From positions 620,001 to 684,000 of the forward strand of contig NZ_NSBT01000037.1 in NCBI RefSeq assembly GCF_002285435.1: a stretch of DNA of 64,000 bases. The letters run 5' to 3'. Below, in pieces: positions 25,159 through 32,730 of the stretch. This DNA is from Actibacterium ureilyticum. GTDB lineage: Bacteria > Pseudomonadota > Alphaproteobacteria > Rhodobacterales > Rhodobacteraceae. Positions within the stretch are counted from its first letter, which is position 1. Each line of letters opens with the position of its first letter. The notes under the pieces are model-generated. The model saw nothing but the letters and a program-made list of their open reading frames with translations, was not told the origin of the DNA and searched no databases. The position numbers and the translations under genes are program-made.

Positions 25159-25935
25159 ATGCGACTTGAACATATCCAGGGCCGAACCTTTCATGCCCGG
25201 CGCGGCGCGCTGAAGAACGCCTTTCATTACGGTGTGGATTATGTGCTGTGGGCGCCGGATCAGGGCGAAACGCCCCGGCTCTTTTCGCACAACCGCTTCA
25301 ACCTGTGGTTCATCCGCGACCGCCACCATGGGGGCCCGCGCGGGGACGGCCATGGCGTGGACTGGTTCCGCCAGGTGCTGAGCGAACGGGATTTTCCGCT
25401 GGACGGCACGCGGCTGGTCCTGCTGACGCAGCCCAGCTTTCTGGGGCTGCACTTCAACCCGGTCAGCTTCTGGATCGCCCTGCGCGATGACCGCCCCTGC
25501 GCCTTCGTGGCCGAGGTCAACAACACCTTCGGCGACCGGCATTGCTATTTCTGCGCCCACCCCGATTTCCGTCCCATCGCCGCGCGTGACACGATCACGG
25601 CCGAAAAGCTGATGCATGTGTCCCCGTTTCAGGATGTGGCGGGGCAATATACGTTCAACCTGGACTGGTCGGCGACGAAGATCGCCCTGCGCATCGCGTA
25701 TGAAAACGGCGATCAGGGCGTGCTGGCCACGCTGACGGGCGCGCGGCGGGCGGCCAGCGACGGCGCGCTTCTGTGGGCAGCGCTGCGGCGGCCGTTCGGT
25801 GCGGCGCGGGTGGTGGCGCTGATCCATTGGCAGGCACTGAAGCTGTGGCGCAAACGCGCGCCCTTCCGGCCCAAGCCCACTCCGCCTCAGACGCTGATCT
25901 CGGACAACCTGCCCGACGGAGAGGCCCGGACATGA
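25159..25935 (+). CDS. DUF1365 family protein
   Basis: A 258-residue protein of the DUF1365 family, of unknown reaction, constantly found beside CFA synthase and the amine-oxidase flavoprotein. Conserved features are the N-terminal FHARRGALKNAFHYGVDYVL, LTQPSFLGLHFNPVSFW, and the Asn/His-rich EVNNTFGDRHCYF. A start at the ATG at 25159 matches the family N-terminus but leaves almost no leader behind the RpoE-type promoter. The stop overlaps the next ATG by 3 bases. A function in modified fatty-acid synthesis during singlet-oxygen stress is inferred from context. Confidence 0.85.
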   Translation: MRLEHIQGRTFHARRGALKNAFHYGVDYVLWAPDQGETPRLFSHNRFNLWFIRDRHHGGPRGDGHGVDWFRQVLSERDFPLDGTRLVLLTQPSFLGLHFNPVSFWIALRDDRPCAFVAEVNNTFGDRHCYFCAHPDFRPIAARDTITAEKLMHVSPFQDVAGQYTFNLDWSATKIALRIAYENGDQGVLATLTGARRAASDGALLWAALRRPFGAARVVALIHWQALKLWRKRAPFRPKPTPPQTLISDNLPDGEART

Positions 25936-26657
25936 TCGATCCCGCGAACAAGACCTATTGGTTGATCGGCGCCAGCGAGGGGCTGGGCCGCGAACTGGCC
26001 AAGCGGCTGCATGCGGCAGGCGCGCGGCTGATCCTGTCGGCCCGCAACGCCCGGCGGCTGGACAGCCTGGCCGACGCGCTGCCCGGCAGCCGCACCCTGC
26101 CCTTCGACATCACCGATGGCGCGGCGGTCCGGCAGGCGGCCATCGACGCGGGCGCCATCGACGGCGTGGTTCTGAACGCGGCCACATACGAGCCGATGCG
26201 CAGCACCGACTGGGACGACGATGCCGCCCTGCGGATGTGCGAAACGAATTTCATCGGGCCGATGCGGGTGCTAGGACAGGTCATGCCCGATTTCGTCGAA
26301 CGGGACGCGGGCGATATCACCCTGATCGGCTCGCTGGCGGGCTATCGCGGCTTGCCCGCCTCGATCGGATATGGCCCCAGCAAGGCCGCGATCGTCAGCC
26401 TGGCCGAGACCATGCGCCACGATCTGCGGGGCACGGGCGTGACGGTGCGGGTGGTCAATCCGGGCTTTATCGACACCCGGCTGACGCAAAAGAACAGCTT
26501 CAGGATGCCGATGCTGATGTCACCCGAACAGGCCGCCCGACGGGTCGAACGCGCGATGCGGTCGCGCCGGTTCCGCACCGATTTCCCGGCCCCGTTTTCC
26601 TGGGCGATCAAGGGGGTTGCCCTGTTGCCCGACCTGCTGGTCTATCGCGGGAAATAG
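25932..26657 (+). CDS. Short-chain dehydrogenase/reductase
   Basis: A 241-residue SDR enzyme. The NAD(P) motif GASEGLGREL is at 12-21; NAA appears in VVLNAATYE; the catalytic Ser and Tyr-x3-Lys are in LIGSLAGYRGLPASIGYGPSK. The substrate is not evident; in the R. sphaeroides RpoE regulon a similar SDR lies with DUF1365. The ATG at 25932 overlaps the DUF1365 stop (ATGA), so the pair is coupled and shares the promoter at 25125. It converges on chrR with 3 bases between the stops. Confidence 0.87.
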   Translation: MIDPANKTYWLIGASEGLGRELAKRLHAAGARLILSARNARRLDSLADALPGSRTLPFDITDGAAVRQAAIDAGAIDGVVLNAATYEPMRSTDWDDDAALRMCETNFIGPMRVLGQVMPDFVERDAGDITLIGSLAGYRGLPASIGYGPSKAAIVSLAETMRHDLRGTGVTVRVVNPGFIDTRLTQKNSFRMPMLMSPEQAARRVERAMRSRRFRTDFPAPFSWAIKGVALLPDLLVYRGK

Positions 26658-26660
26658 CGC

Positions 26661-27296
26661 TCAGATCCGGAACAGCGGCTGCAACAGTCGCGGGACAAAG
26701 GCGTGAAACCGCAGCGGCGCATCGGTGGCGGCCAGACAGATACAGGGATCGCCCGCATCGGCGATGGGGGTGTGATCCAGGCTTTCATCGGCGATTTCGA
26801 CATCGCCGACGCCGAACCGGCCGACCTCGTCGCTGAAACTGCCCTGCAGGACCAGCGTCATTTCCAACCCGTTATGACCGTGATCGGGCACCGCCTGTCC
26901 CGGCGGGATGTAAAGCAGCCGCGCGGATCCGTCCTGATCGGCCGACAGCAGAACCTGTTTCACCCCCATGCCCAGCCGTTTCCAGCGCGGCGGCGCGCCC
27001 TTCAGCGCGGCCATCACCGGCCCGGGCAGCGGTCCCGCGCGCCTGTATTCCGGCGCGGGGCTGTGGGGCGCATCCAGCTGCGCCAGAACCGACGCCTTCA
27101 GATCGGGCGACGCCGCGACGGCGCGGGTCCCTTCTAGGATCGCGCCGCCCACCGCCTGATGCGCCTCGAGCGCGGCACGGCAGTCGTCACAGATCGACAC
27201 ATGGCTGGCCACGACCAGCGCAAAGGGCTGGGCCAGGTTGCCACTGGCATAGGCCGCCAGCATGGCGTCGGGGATATGATGGGTGATTGCGGTCAT
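26661..27296 (-). CDS. chrR: Zinc-binding anti-sigma factor ChrR
   Basis: A 211-residue anti-sigma factor that holds RpoE inactive until singlet oxygen is present. The N-terminal anti-sigma zinc site has H6 or H7, H32, C36 and C39 (HVSICDDC). The C-terminal cupin lobe, needed for the singlet-oxygen response, keeps H139, H141, E145 and H175, each two residues before the ligands known in R. sphaeroides ChrR (H141, H143, E147, H177). It starts immediately after the rpoE stop, so the two genes are coupled and made together. Confidence 0.93.
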   Translation of the reverse strand: MTAITHHIPDAMLAAYASGNLAQPFALVVASHVSICDDCRAALEAHQAVGGAILEGTRAVAASPDLKASVLAQLDAPHSPAPEYRRAGPLPGPVMAALKGAPPRWKRLGMGVKQVLLSADQDGSARLLYIPPGQAVPDHGHNGLEMTLVLQGSFSDEVGRFGVGDVEIADESLDHTPIADAGDPCICLAATDAPLRFHAFVPRLLQPLFRI

Positions 27297-27905
27297 TCAG
27301 CGCATGCCCTTCAATTCATGTCTCAGCCGCTCCAGCCCAAGTCGGATGCGCGATTTGATCGTGCCCAGCGGCAGGCCGGTTTGGGTGCTGATCTCTTGAT
27401 GAGTCATCTCGCCCAGATAGGCTTTCTCGATCATCTCGCGCTGGTCGTCCCGCAGGCGCGACAGCGCCTGTTTCAGAACCGTCGTCTCCTGCTCCAGCGC
27501 ATAGATCTGCGCCGCGTCATCCTCGACCTCTGGCTCGGCCTTCAGCGCCTCGGGCACCGGGCGGCCTTCCTTGCGGGCCACGTCGATCTGCCGGTTGCGC
27601 GCGATCTGATAGATCCAGGCCGAAACCTGCGCCCGGTGCGGATCGAACATCTCGGCCTTGCGCCAGATGGTCAGCATCACGTCCTGCACAACCTCTTCGG
27701 CCTGCTGGCCCGAGGCGCCCGAACGCATGATGAACCCTTTCAGCCGCGGCGCGAAATGATCGAACAGCGCGGCAAAGGCCGCACGATCGCGATTGTCGCG
27801 GACGGCCAGCATCCACTTGGTCTGTTGCGATATTTCCGTTGTCTTCGGCGCCACTGTCGGCCAATTCCCCCCGCGACCTGCGGTACTGCGATCTTTAGAC
27901 CGCAT
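27297..27905 (-). CDS. rpoE: ECF sigma factor RpoE (singlet-oxygen response)
   Basis: An ECF sigma factor that directs transcription from TGATCC-N18-TA promoters when ChrR releases it. Region 2 is RAAFAALFDHFAPRLKGFIM through VQDVMLTIWRKA and WIYQIARNR; region 4 is LRDDQREMIEKAYLGEMTHQ with the helix LGTIKSRIRLGLERL. The start is uncertain: ATG 27905 (202 residues) is chosen because the ATG at 27929 would lie at or ahead of the transcription start predicted from the promoter at 27934-27963. A GTG near 27851 or the ATG at 27812 are also possible. Followed directly by chrR. Confidence 0.88.
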   Translation of the reverse strand: MRSKDRSTAGRGGNWPTVAPKTTEISQQTKWMLAVRDNRDRAAFAALFDHFAPRLKGFIMRSGASGQQAEEVVQDVMLTIWRKAEMFDPHRAQVSAWIYQIARNRQIDVARKEGRPVPEALKAEPEVEDDAAQIYALEQETTVLKQALSRLRDDQREMIEKAYLGEMTHQEISTQTGLPLGTIKSRIRLGLERLRHELKGMR

Positions 27906-27933
27906 TATTTCGACGTCCAGCGCAACCATAAAC

Positions 27934-27963
27934 CGTCTACGCAGGCGCAGACGGTTTGGATCA
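27934..27963 (-). promoter_or_regulatory. Autoregulatory RpoE promoter of rpoE-chrR
   Basis: On the minus strand, TGATCC (27958-27963), exactly 18 bases, then TAGACG (27934-27939). It is the third example of the same pattern within 3 kb and lies directly upstream of rpoE, giving positive autoregulation as in R. sphaeroides. Confidence 0.8.
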
Positions 27964-28017
27964 CCGGATCGGTGAAATTTCGGGATCAGGCCGCGAAAAT
28001 CATGCGCGGGTCGCCGG

Positions 28018-28587
28018 TCAGTACAGCAATTCGCGGTATTTCCAGCTGTCGGCGTCGGGCGTCACGCTTTCCAGATCGTAATCATTGTCGATCAGATGCT
28101 GCGCGCGCGGCTGGCCCAGCGCGGCGGCGCTTTCGATCATCTGGCGGCCCTTTTCTTCGTCGCGCTCGACACCGCGCCCGCGCAACAGGTCCAGGCCATA
28201 GTTGAACATGCCCACCTCGCTGCCGGCCTCGGCGGCGCGGCGGTCCCATTCGGCGGCGGCCTTCGGGTCCTCGGGGCCGGCCAGACCGTTATCGGCCATC
28301 CAGGACAGCCAGGTCATCGCCTGCGGGCTTTCGTGGCGGTTGACCGCCCCCTCGAACAGGCGCTTGGCCTCGTCATGCAGGCCCGCCTTGGCCGCGCCAT
28401 AGCCCAGCGCGTATTCCATCGGGTGCGCCTCGTCATGCTTGAGCCGGTCGAGCGCGCCGCGCAACGACAGCTCTTCGGGGTTGTGGGTGCCGTCGGCGTC
28501 CGAGCGCATGCTGCGGTCATCGGCCCAGGCCGCCACCCCGGACACCAGGAATACGATCAGGGGCAAGGCGAAATGCGTGGCTTTCAT
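28018..28587 (-). CDS. Sel1-repeat (TPR-like) exported protein
   Basis: A 189-residue protein with a signal peptide (1-22, ending AWA-DD) and helical Sel1-like repeats (ALGYGAAKAGLHDEAKRLFE; WLSWMADNGLAGPEDPKAAAEW; MFNYGLDLLRGRGVERDEEK). Such repeats bind other proteins in the periplasm. The ATG at 28587 has GAGGA upstream. It follows the winged-helix membrane regulator gene on the same strand with a gap of about 100 bases, so it may be that regulator's target or partner. The partner is unknown. Confidence 0.82.
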   Translation of the reverse strand: MKATHFALPLIVFLVSGVAAWADDRSMRSDADGTHNPEELSLRGALDRLKHDEAHPMEYALGYGAAKAGLHDEAKRLFEGAVNRHESPQAMTWLSWMADNGLAGPEDPKAAAEWDRRAAEAGSEVGMFNYGLDLLRGRGVERDEEKGRQMIESAAALGQPRAQHLIDNDYDLESVTPDADSWKYRELLY

Positions 28588-28693
28588 CGGGTCCTCCCAT
28601 CGGGTGCAATGCCATGAACATGCGGCCACCCTGCCCCACTATGCCAGACCGGTGGTCAGATACCTGCAAGAAATTCGCAAGAAATTTGCAAGA

Positions 28694-29521
28694 TCACCCG
28701 TTATAGCGATAGCCGTGCCCATGCACGGTCTCGATCACCTCGGGGCGTTCGCGCGCGGGGTCAAGCTTGCGGCGCAGGGTCAGGATATGTTGTTCCAGCG
28801 CCCGGCTGTTGGGGGCATAGTCGCGCCCCCAGCCCGCATCGTAAAGCACGTCCTTGCTCAGAACCGTGCCCGCATTGTCGCGAAACAGCGCGATCAGCTT
28901 CAGGTCCCGCGCCGTCAGCGTGCTTTTGCGGTCCCCCACCTGCGCGGCCATGCGGTCAGGGTCGATGAGCGCATGGCCAAAGCGGAACCCCTGGGGCGCG
29001 GGCGCCATGACCTGCCGCTTGCGGCGCACGGCCCACAGCATCGCGCCCGCCCCGGCACACAGCCCCAAGGCGACCAGCGCCCAGGGCCGATCGCGCCGCG
29101 CCAGCAGGTCCTGCAACGACACACCCGGTATCCCCATCTCGGCCAACAGGGCCGGGCCATCGACCAACAGACAGCGATCCGCGCCACAGCGATAGAACAG
29201 ATCGCTGCCGCGCGCGACCACGTCCCAGGCGGGCAGCTCCGGCTCGGCCCGCAGCGCGTTCAGACGGTCCAGATCCGACAGGATACGTTCTTCGCTGACA
29301 TGGATCAGCCCGCCACCGGGCGGAAAGATGCGCTGCCCCTCGGCATCCCAGATCACCATGCCCTGGAGCGTCGGGTCGGACGACACCCGAAACCGCAGCG
29401 CCATCGGATCCTCGCCCGCCCAGGCCTGCAACCGGCGATCAAGAAAGGCGTCAATCTCAGGCCGGCCAGTGGCAGCCAGGAAAACCACGGCGCAGGTGAC
29501 CAGAAGATATCGGATCAGCAT
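28694..29521 (-). CDS. Membrane-anchored winged-helix transcription regulator (C-terminal OmpR-type domain)
   Basis: A 275-residue one-component regulator. Residues 3-18 form a membrane helix or uncleaved signal, 19-146 a periplasmic domain with a Cys pair CGADRC (112-117), 147-166 a second membrane helix, and 178-273 an OmpR/PhoB-type winged helix (TARDLKLIALFRDN, SRALEQHILTLRRKLD, VIETVHGHGYRY). The order is opposite to ToxR/CadC, whose DNA-binding domain is N-terminal. The start at 29521 is chosen for GGGAGG 8 bases upstream; 29542 adds seven residues. Ligand unknown; the periplasmic cysteines suggest redox or envelope sensing. Confidence 0.83.
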   Translation of the reverse strand: MLIRYLLVTCAVVFLAATGRPEIDAFLDRRLQAWAGEDPMALRFRVSSDPTLQGMVIWDAEGQRIFPPGGGLIHVSEERILSDLDRLNALRAEPELPAWDVVARGSDLFYRCGADRCLLVDGPALLAEMGIPGVSLQDLLARRDRPWALVALGLCAGAGAMLWAVRRKRQVMAPAPQGFRFGHALIDPDRMAAQVGDRKSTLTARDLKLIALFRDNAGTVLSKDVLYDAGWGRDYAPNSRALEQHILTLRRKLDPARERPEVIETVHGHGYRYNG

Positions 29522-29620
29522 CGCGCACGCCTCCCGCATCATCGCCCTGCAAACCGGATCAGGGACCGTTAAACTATGCGCGGGCCCGGTCTGGCAAACT
29601 GGCCAAAGGTCGTAGGAGCA

Positions 29621-32143
29621 TCAGCCGCATTTGGAATAGCCGCAATCGGCGCAGGTCATGCACCCCTCGACCATCCGCATTTCATAGGACCCGCAGGACG
29701 AACAGGCTTTGCCGCGCGGCTTGTCGCCCACCGCCAGCGCCTCGTAATGCGGGTCGGTTTTCAGGCCCATGCCCTCGCCCGCGATGAAGCCAATATTGAC
29801 CAGGTGGCGCTCGATCACGCCCCCGATGGCCGCCAGAATCGACGGAATATATTTGCCCTGCATCCAGGCCCCGCCGCGCGGGTCGAATACGGCTTTCAAC
29901 TCCTCGACCACAAAGCTCACATCGCCCCCGCGCCGGAACACGGCCGAGATCATCCGCGTCAGCGCGACGGTCCAGGCGAAATGCTCCATGTTCTTGGAGT
30001 TGATGAAGACCTCGAACGGCCTGCGGTGGCCATTGATGATGATGTCGTTGATGGTGATATAGATCGCGTGCTCGCTATCGGGCCATTTCAGCTTATAGGT
30101 ATGCCCCTCAAGCGATTGCGGCCGGTCCAGCGGGTCGGACATGTAGATCACGTCGCCATGGGGCGTGGCGGGTTCCTGTCCGGCGGTTGCGATGACTTCG
30201 GGTGCTGCGCCATGAGTATTTTCGCCAAGAAGAAGCGAGGAAGTCGCGACATCCAAAGCAGCGGCGATTTTCTGGAGCGTATCGACCGTTGGGGATTTCG
30301 ACTTGCCCTTCAAGATGTCGTAGACGGCGGTCGCGTTCAGCCCCGCCATTTCCGCAACTTTTTTTGCGTTCGTGTCGCGCATTTTCATCGCGGATTCGAT
30401 GCGGGCGGCGATGCTGTCGCCGGCAATCCTGGCCTCTTCCTTCGCCCCCTCGCTCACGCTCAACACCGACCCAGTCACCTCGTTCGGGCGATAGGTCGTG
30501 CAGCCCTTACAGCCGCTCTCATAGGCGTCCATATAGACGTCCTTGAACGCCTCGAACCCGATATCCTCGGGGCAGTTGATCGTCTTCGAGATACTGCTGT
30601 CGACCCATTTCTGCGCCGCCGCCTGCATCCGCACGTGATCGGCGGGCGCCAGCGTCTGGGCGTTCACGAAATGATCGGGCAGCTCCGCGTCGCCCATCTT
30701 GTCGCGCCACATCTGTACCGCATAATCCACGACCTCTTCCTCGGTCCGGCTGCCATCCTTCTGCAACACCTTGCGGGTATAGGCATAGGCAAAGACCGGC
30801 TCGATCCCGCTCGACACGTTGCCAGCATACAGGCTGATCGTCCCGGTGGGCGCGATCGAGGTCAGCAGCGCGTTGCGCACCCCGTGTTCGGCAATCGCCG
30901 CGCGCACGTCGTCGTCCATCTGCATCATATGCCCGGTGGCAAGGTATTTCTCCGCGTCGAACAGCGGGAACGCCCCCTTTTCCTTCGCCATCTGCGCCGA
31001 GGCCAGATACGCGGCGCGCGCGATCCGGTGCAACCAGCGCTCGGTCTGACGCGCCGCCTCCTCCGAGCCATAGCGCAGCCCGACCATCAGCAGCGCATCG
31101 GCCAGCCCGGTGACGCCCAGCCCGATCCGGCGCTTGTTGGCGGCCTCCTCGGCCTGCTGCGGCAGGGGGAAGCGGCTGGCATCCACCACATTGTCCATCA
31201 TCCGCACGGCGGTCGCCACCAGCTCGGCCAGCGCCGCCTCGTCCAGATCGGCGCCCTGCTCGAACGGCCGGTCCACCAAACGCGCCAGGTTGATCGACCC
31301 CAGCAGGCAGGCGCCATAGGGCGGCAGGGGCTGCTCGCCACAGGGATTGGTCGCCGCAATGGTCTCACAATAGGACAGGTTGTTCATCGCGTTGATCCGG
31401 TCGATGAAGATCACCCCCGGCTCGGCATAATCATAGGTCGCGCGCATGATCTTGTTCCACAGATCGCGCGCCTGCACGGTGTGATAGACCGTGCCATCGA
31501 ACACCAGGTCCCAGCTGCCATCGGCCTTCACCGCCTCCATAAAGGCATCCGTTACCAGGACCGAGACATTGAAATTCCTGAGCCGCGCGGGGTCGGATTT
31601 GGCGGTGATGAAATCCTCGACATCCGGGTGATCGCAGCGCATCGTGGCCATCATCGCGCCGCGGCGGCTGCCCGCCGACATGATGGTGCGGCACATCGCG
31701 TCCCACACATCCATGAATGACAGCGGCCCCGAGGCGTCAGCGGCCACGCCCTTCACACCCGCGCCCTTGGGCCGGATCGTGCTGAAGTCATAGCCGATCC
31801 CGCCGCCCTGCTGCATCGTGAGCGCGGCCTCTTTCAGCATGTCGAAAATCCCGCCCATGCTGTCAGGGATCGTGCCCATGACGAAACAATTGAACAGCGT
31901 CACGGACCGGTCGGTGCCCGCACCCGCCGTGATCCGGCCCGCGGGCAGGAACTTGAAATCCTCCAGCGCGGCATAGAACCGGTCTTCCCACACCGCAGGC
32001 TCGGCCTCGACCGCCGCCAGCGCCCGCGCGATCCGGCGCCAGGTATCCTCGACCCCCAGATCGAGGGGCGTACCATCGGCCTCTTTCAGCCGGTATTTCA
32101 TATCCCAGATCTGCTCGGCAATCGGCGCGGCAAAGCGTGTCAT
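29621..32143 (-). CDS. nrdJ: Adenosylcobalamin-dependent ribonucleotide reductase with an embedded helix-turn-helix domain
   Basis: An 840-residue class II ribonucleotide reductase that makes deoxyribonucleotides with B12 instead of an iron cofactor. Core motifs: FNCFVMGTI (84-92), QQGGGIGYDFS, NPCGEQPLPPYGAC (266-279, with the active-site Cys) and APTGTISLYAG (431-441). The end carries the redox or zinc cysteines CSSCG...CMTCADCGYSKCG. Unusual: residues about 577-640 form an XRE/Cro-type helix-turn-helix (KKVAEMAGLNATAVYDILKG) inserted between the catalytic part and the C-terminal domain. Its DNA is less GC-rich and ends in a dispersed repeat. The ATG at 32143 follows AGGGGA. Confidence 0.93.
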   Translation of the reverse strand: MTRFAAPIAEQIWDMKYRLKEADGTPLDLGVEDTWRRIARALAAVEAEPAVWEDRFYAALEDFKFLPAGRITAGAGTDRSVTLFNCFVMGTIPDSMGGIFDMLKEAALTMQQGGGIGYDFSTIRPKGAGVKGVAADASGPLSFMDVWDAMCRTIMSAGSRRGAMMATMRCDHPDVEDFITAKSDPARLRNFNVSVLVTDAFMEAVKADGSWDLVFDGTVYHTVQARDLWNKIMRATYDYAEPGVIFIDRINAMNNLSYCETIAATNPCGEQPLPPYGACLLGSINLARLVDRPFEQGADLDEAALAELVATAVRMMDNVVDASRFPLPQQAEEAANKRRIGLGVTGLADALLMVGLRYGSEEAARQTERWLHRIARAAYLASAQMAKEKGAFPLFDAEKYLATGHMMQMDDDVRAAIAEHGVRNALLTSIAPTGTISLYAGNVSSGIEPVFAYAYTRKVLQKDGSRTEEEVVDYAVQMWRDKMGDAELPDHFVNAQTLAPADHVRMQAAAQKWVDSSISKTINCPEDIGFEAFKDVYMDAYESGCKGCTTYRPNEVTGSVLSVSEGAKEEARIAGDSIAARIESAMKMRDTNAKKVAEMAGLNATAVYDILKGKSKSPTVDTLQKIAAALDVATSSLLLGENTHGAAPEVIATAGQEPATPHGDVIYMSDPLDRPQSLEGHTYKLKWPDSEHAIYITINDIIINGHRRPFEVFINSKNMEHFAWTVALTRMISAVFRRGGDVSFVVEELKAVFDPRGGAWMQGKYIPSILAAIGGVIERHLVNIGFIAGEGMGLKTDPHYEALAVGDKPRGKACSSCGSYEMRMVEGCMTCADCGYSKCG
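30209..30430 (-). other. In-frame XRE-type helix-turn-helix insertion within nrdJ
   Basis: This stretch codes for residues about 572-645. RIESAMKMRDTNAKKVAEMA, the turn and second helix GLNATAVYDILKG, then SPTVDTLQKIAAALDVATSS are standard for phage-repressor-like XRE domains. The flanking sequences TGSVLSVSEG and GDVIYMSDPLDRP are joined by only a short linker in ordinary NrdJ. The insertion boundaries are estimated. Confidence 0.75.
30214..30235. repeat. Dispersed repeat copy inside nrdJ
   Basis: A 22-base copy reading GAGTATTTTCGCC then AAGAAGAAG on the plus strand. On the coding strand it encodes LLLGENTH (residues 637-644), the tail of the helix-turn-helix insert. It differs from the copy at 48228-48249 (complement) at two positions. 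Confidence 0.8.
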
Positions 32144-32235
32144 CGACGGGTCCCCTAAAACTGGCAGGCATCCACAATAGTTTGAAGCGCGCCTGAAATC
32201 CACTACTATATCTACCCGAAACTGGGGGCGAGTCT

Positions 32236-32667
32236 GTGGATAAACCTGTGAATCTGGTCAAACTCTGCGTCGGTGCCGACAGCATCGCCGCGCTGCAAGG
32301 CTGGCGCGCGGCGCGCAAGGCCGACGATCCGAACTGGACCTGCCGACACGTCACCCGCCTGTGGCCCAAGCGCGAGGCCGAATTACTGAACGGCGGCTCA
32401 CTCTACTGGGTGTTCAAGGGCGTGATCCTGGCCCGCCAGCGCATCCTGCGCCTGGACGAAGTGATTGGCGAAGACGGCATCCGCCGCTGCGGCATCGTCC
32501 TGGACGAGGCGATCATCCGCACCGAACCCCAACCCCGCCGCGCCTTCCAGGGCTGGCGCTACCTGGCGGCTGAGGACGCCCCGCGCGACCTGCCCCAGGG
32601 CCGCGAACAAGACGAGGCCCTGCCCAGCACCCTCGCCACCGCTTTGGCCGAAATCGGCCTGCGCTGA
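32236..32667 (+). CDS. DUF1489 family protein
   Basis: A 143-residue cytoplasmic protein of the DUF1489 family, widespread in alphaproteobacteria and of unknown function. The family opening is NLVKLCVGADS, followed by RHVTRLWPKREAELLNGGSLYWVFKG and GWRYL near the end. Start codons are GTG at 32236 or GTG at 32248; the second would begin nearer the conserved NLVKLCV. It is divergent from nrdJ across a gap of about 90 bases and converges on hisG. Confidence 0.85.
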   Translation: MDKPVNLVKLCVGADSIAALQGWRAARKADDPNWTCRHVTRLWPKREAELLNGGSLYWVFKGVILARQRILRLDEVIGEDGIRRCGIVLDEAIIRTEPQPRRAFQGWRYLAAEDAPRDLPQGREQDEALPSTLATALAEIGLR

Positions 32668-32674
32668 TCCGCCC

Positions 32675-32696
32675 CTTCTTTTTGGTGAAAATACTC
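32675..32696. repeat. Dispersed repeat copy downstream of the DUF1489 gene
   Basis: A 22-base copy reading CTTCTTTTTGGTG then AAAATACTC, starting 8 bases after the DUF1489 stop. It matches the repeat in nrdJ and near 48.2 kb with a few substitutions and leads directly into a GC hairpin. Confidence 0.75.
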
Positions 32697-32704
32697 CGGG
32701 GGGT

Positions 32705-32723
32705 CCGGGGGCAGCGCCCCCGG
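32705..32723. terminator. Hairpin between convergent DUF1489 and hisG genes
   Basis: CCGGGGGC (32705-32712), loop AGC, GCCCCCGG (32716-32723): a perfect 8-bp GC stem a few bases from the hisG stop. Together with the A/T-rich repeat just before it, it can terminate transcription from hisG, whose transcript would read the repeat as a T-containing tail. Confidence 0.6.
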
Positions 32724-32730
32724 CCTACCC

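Noticed and set aside
29576-31720. A long plus-strand open frame opposite nrdJ
   Set aside because: It lies antisense to a well-conserved enzyme, shows no family motif, and has the Arg/His-rich composition of an antisense shadow.
32170-32216. Possible NrdR boxes upstream of nrdJ (CCACAATAG and CCACTACTATATC)
   Set aside because: The two sites are 28 bases apart rather than about 31, and the first is weak, so they were not listed as a feature.
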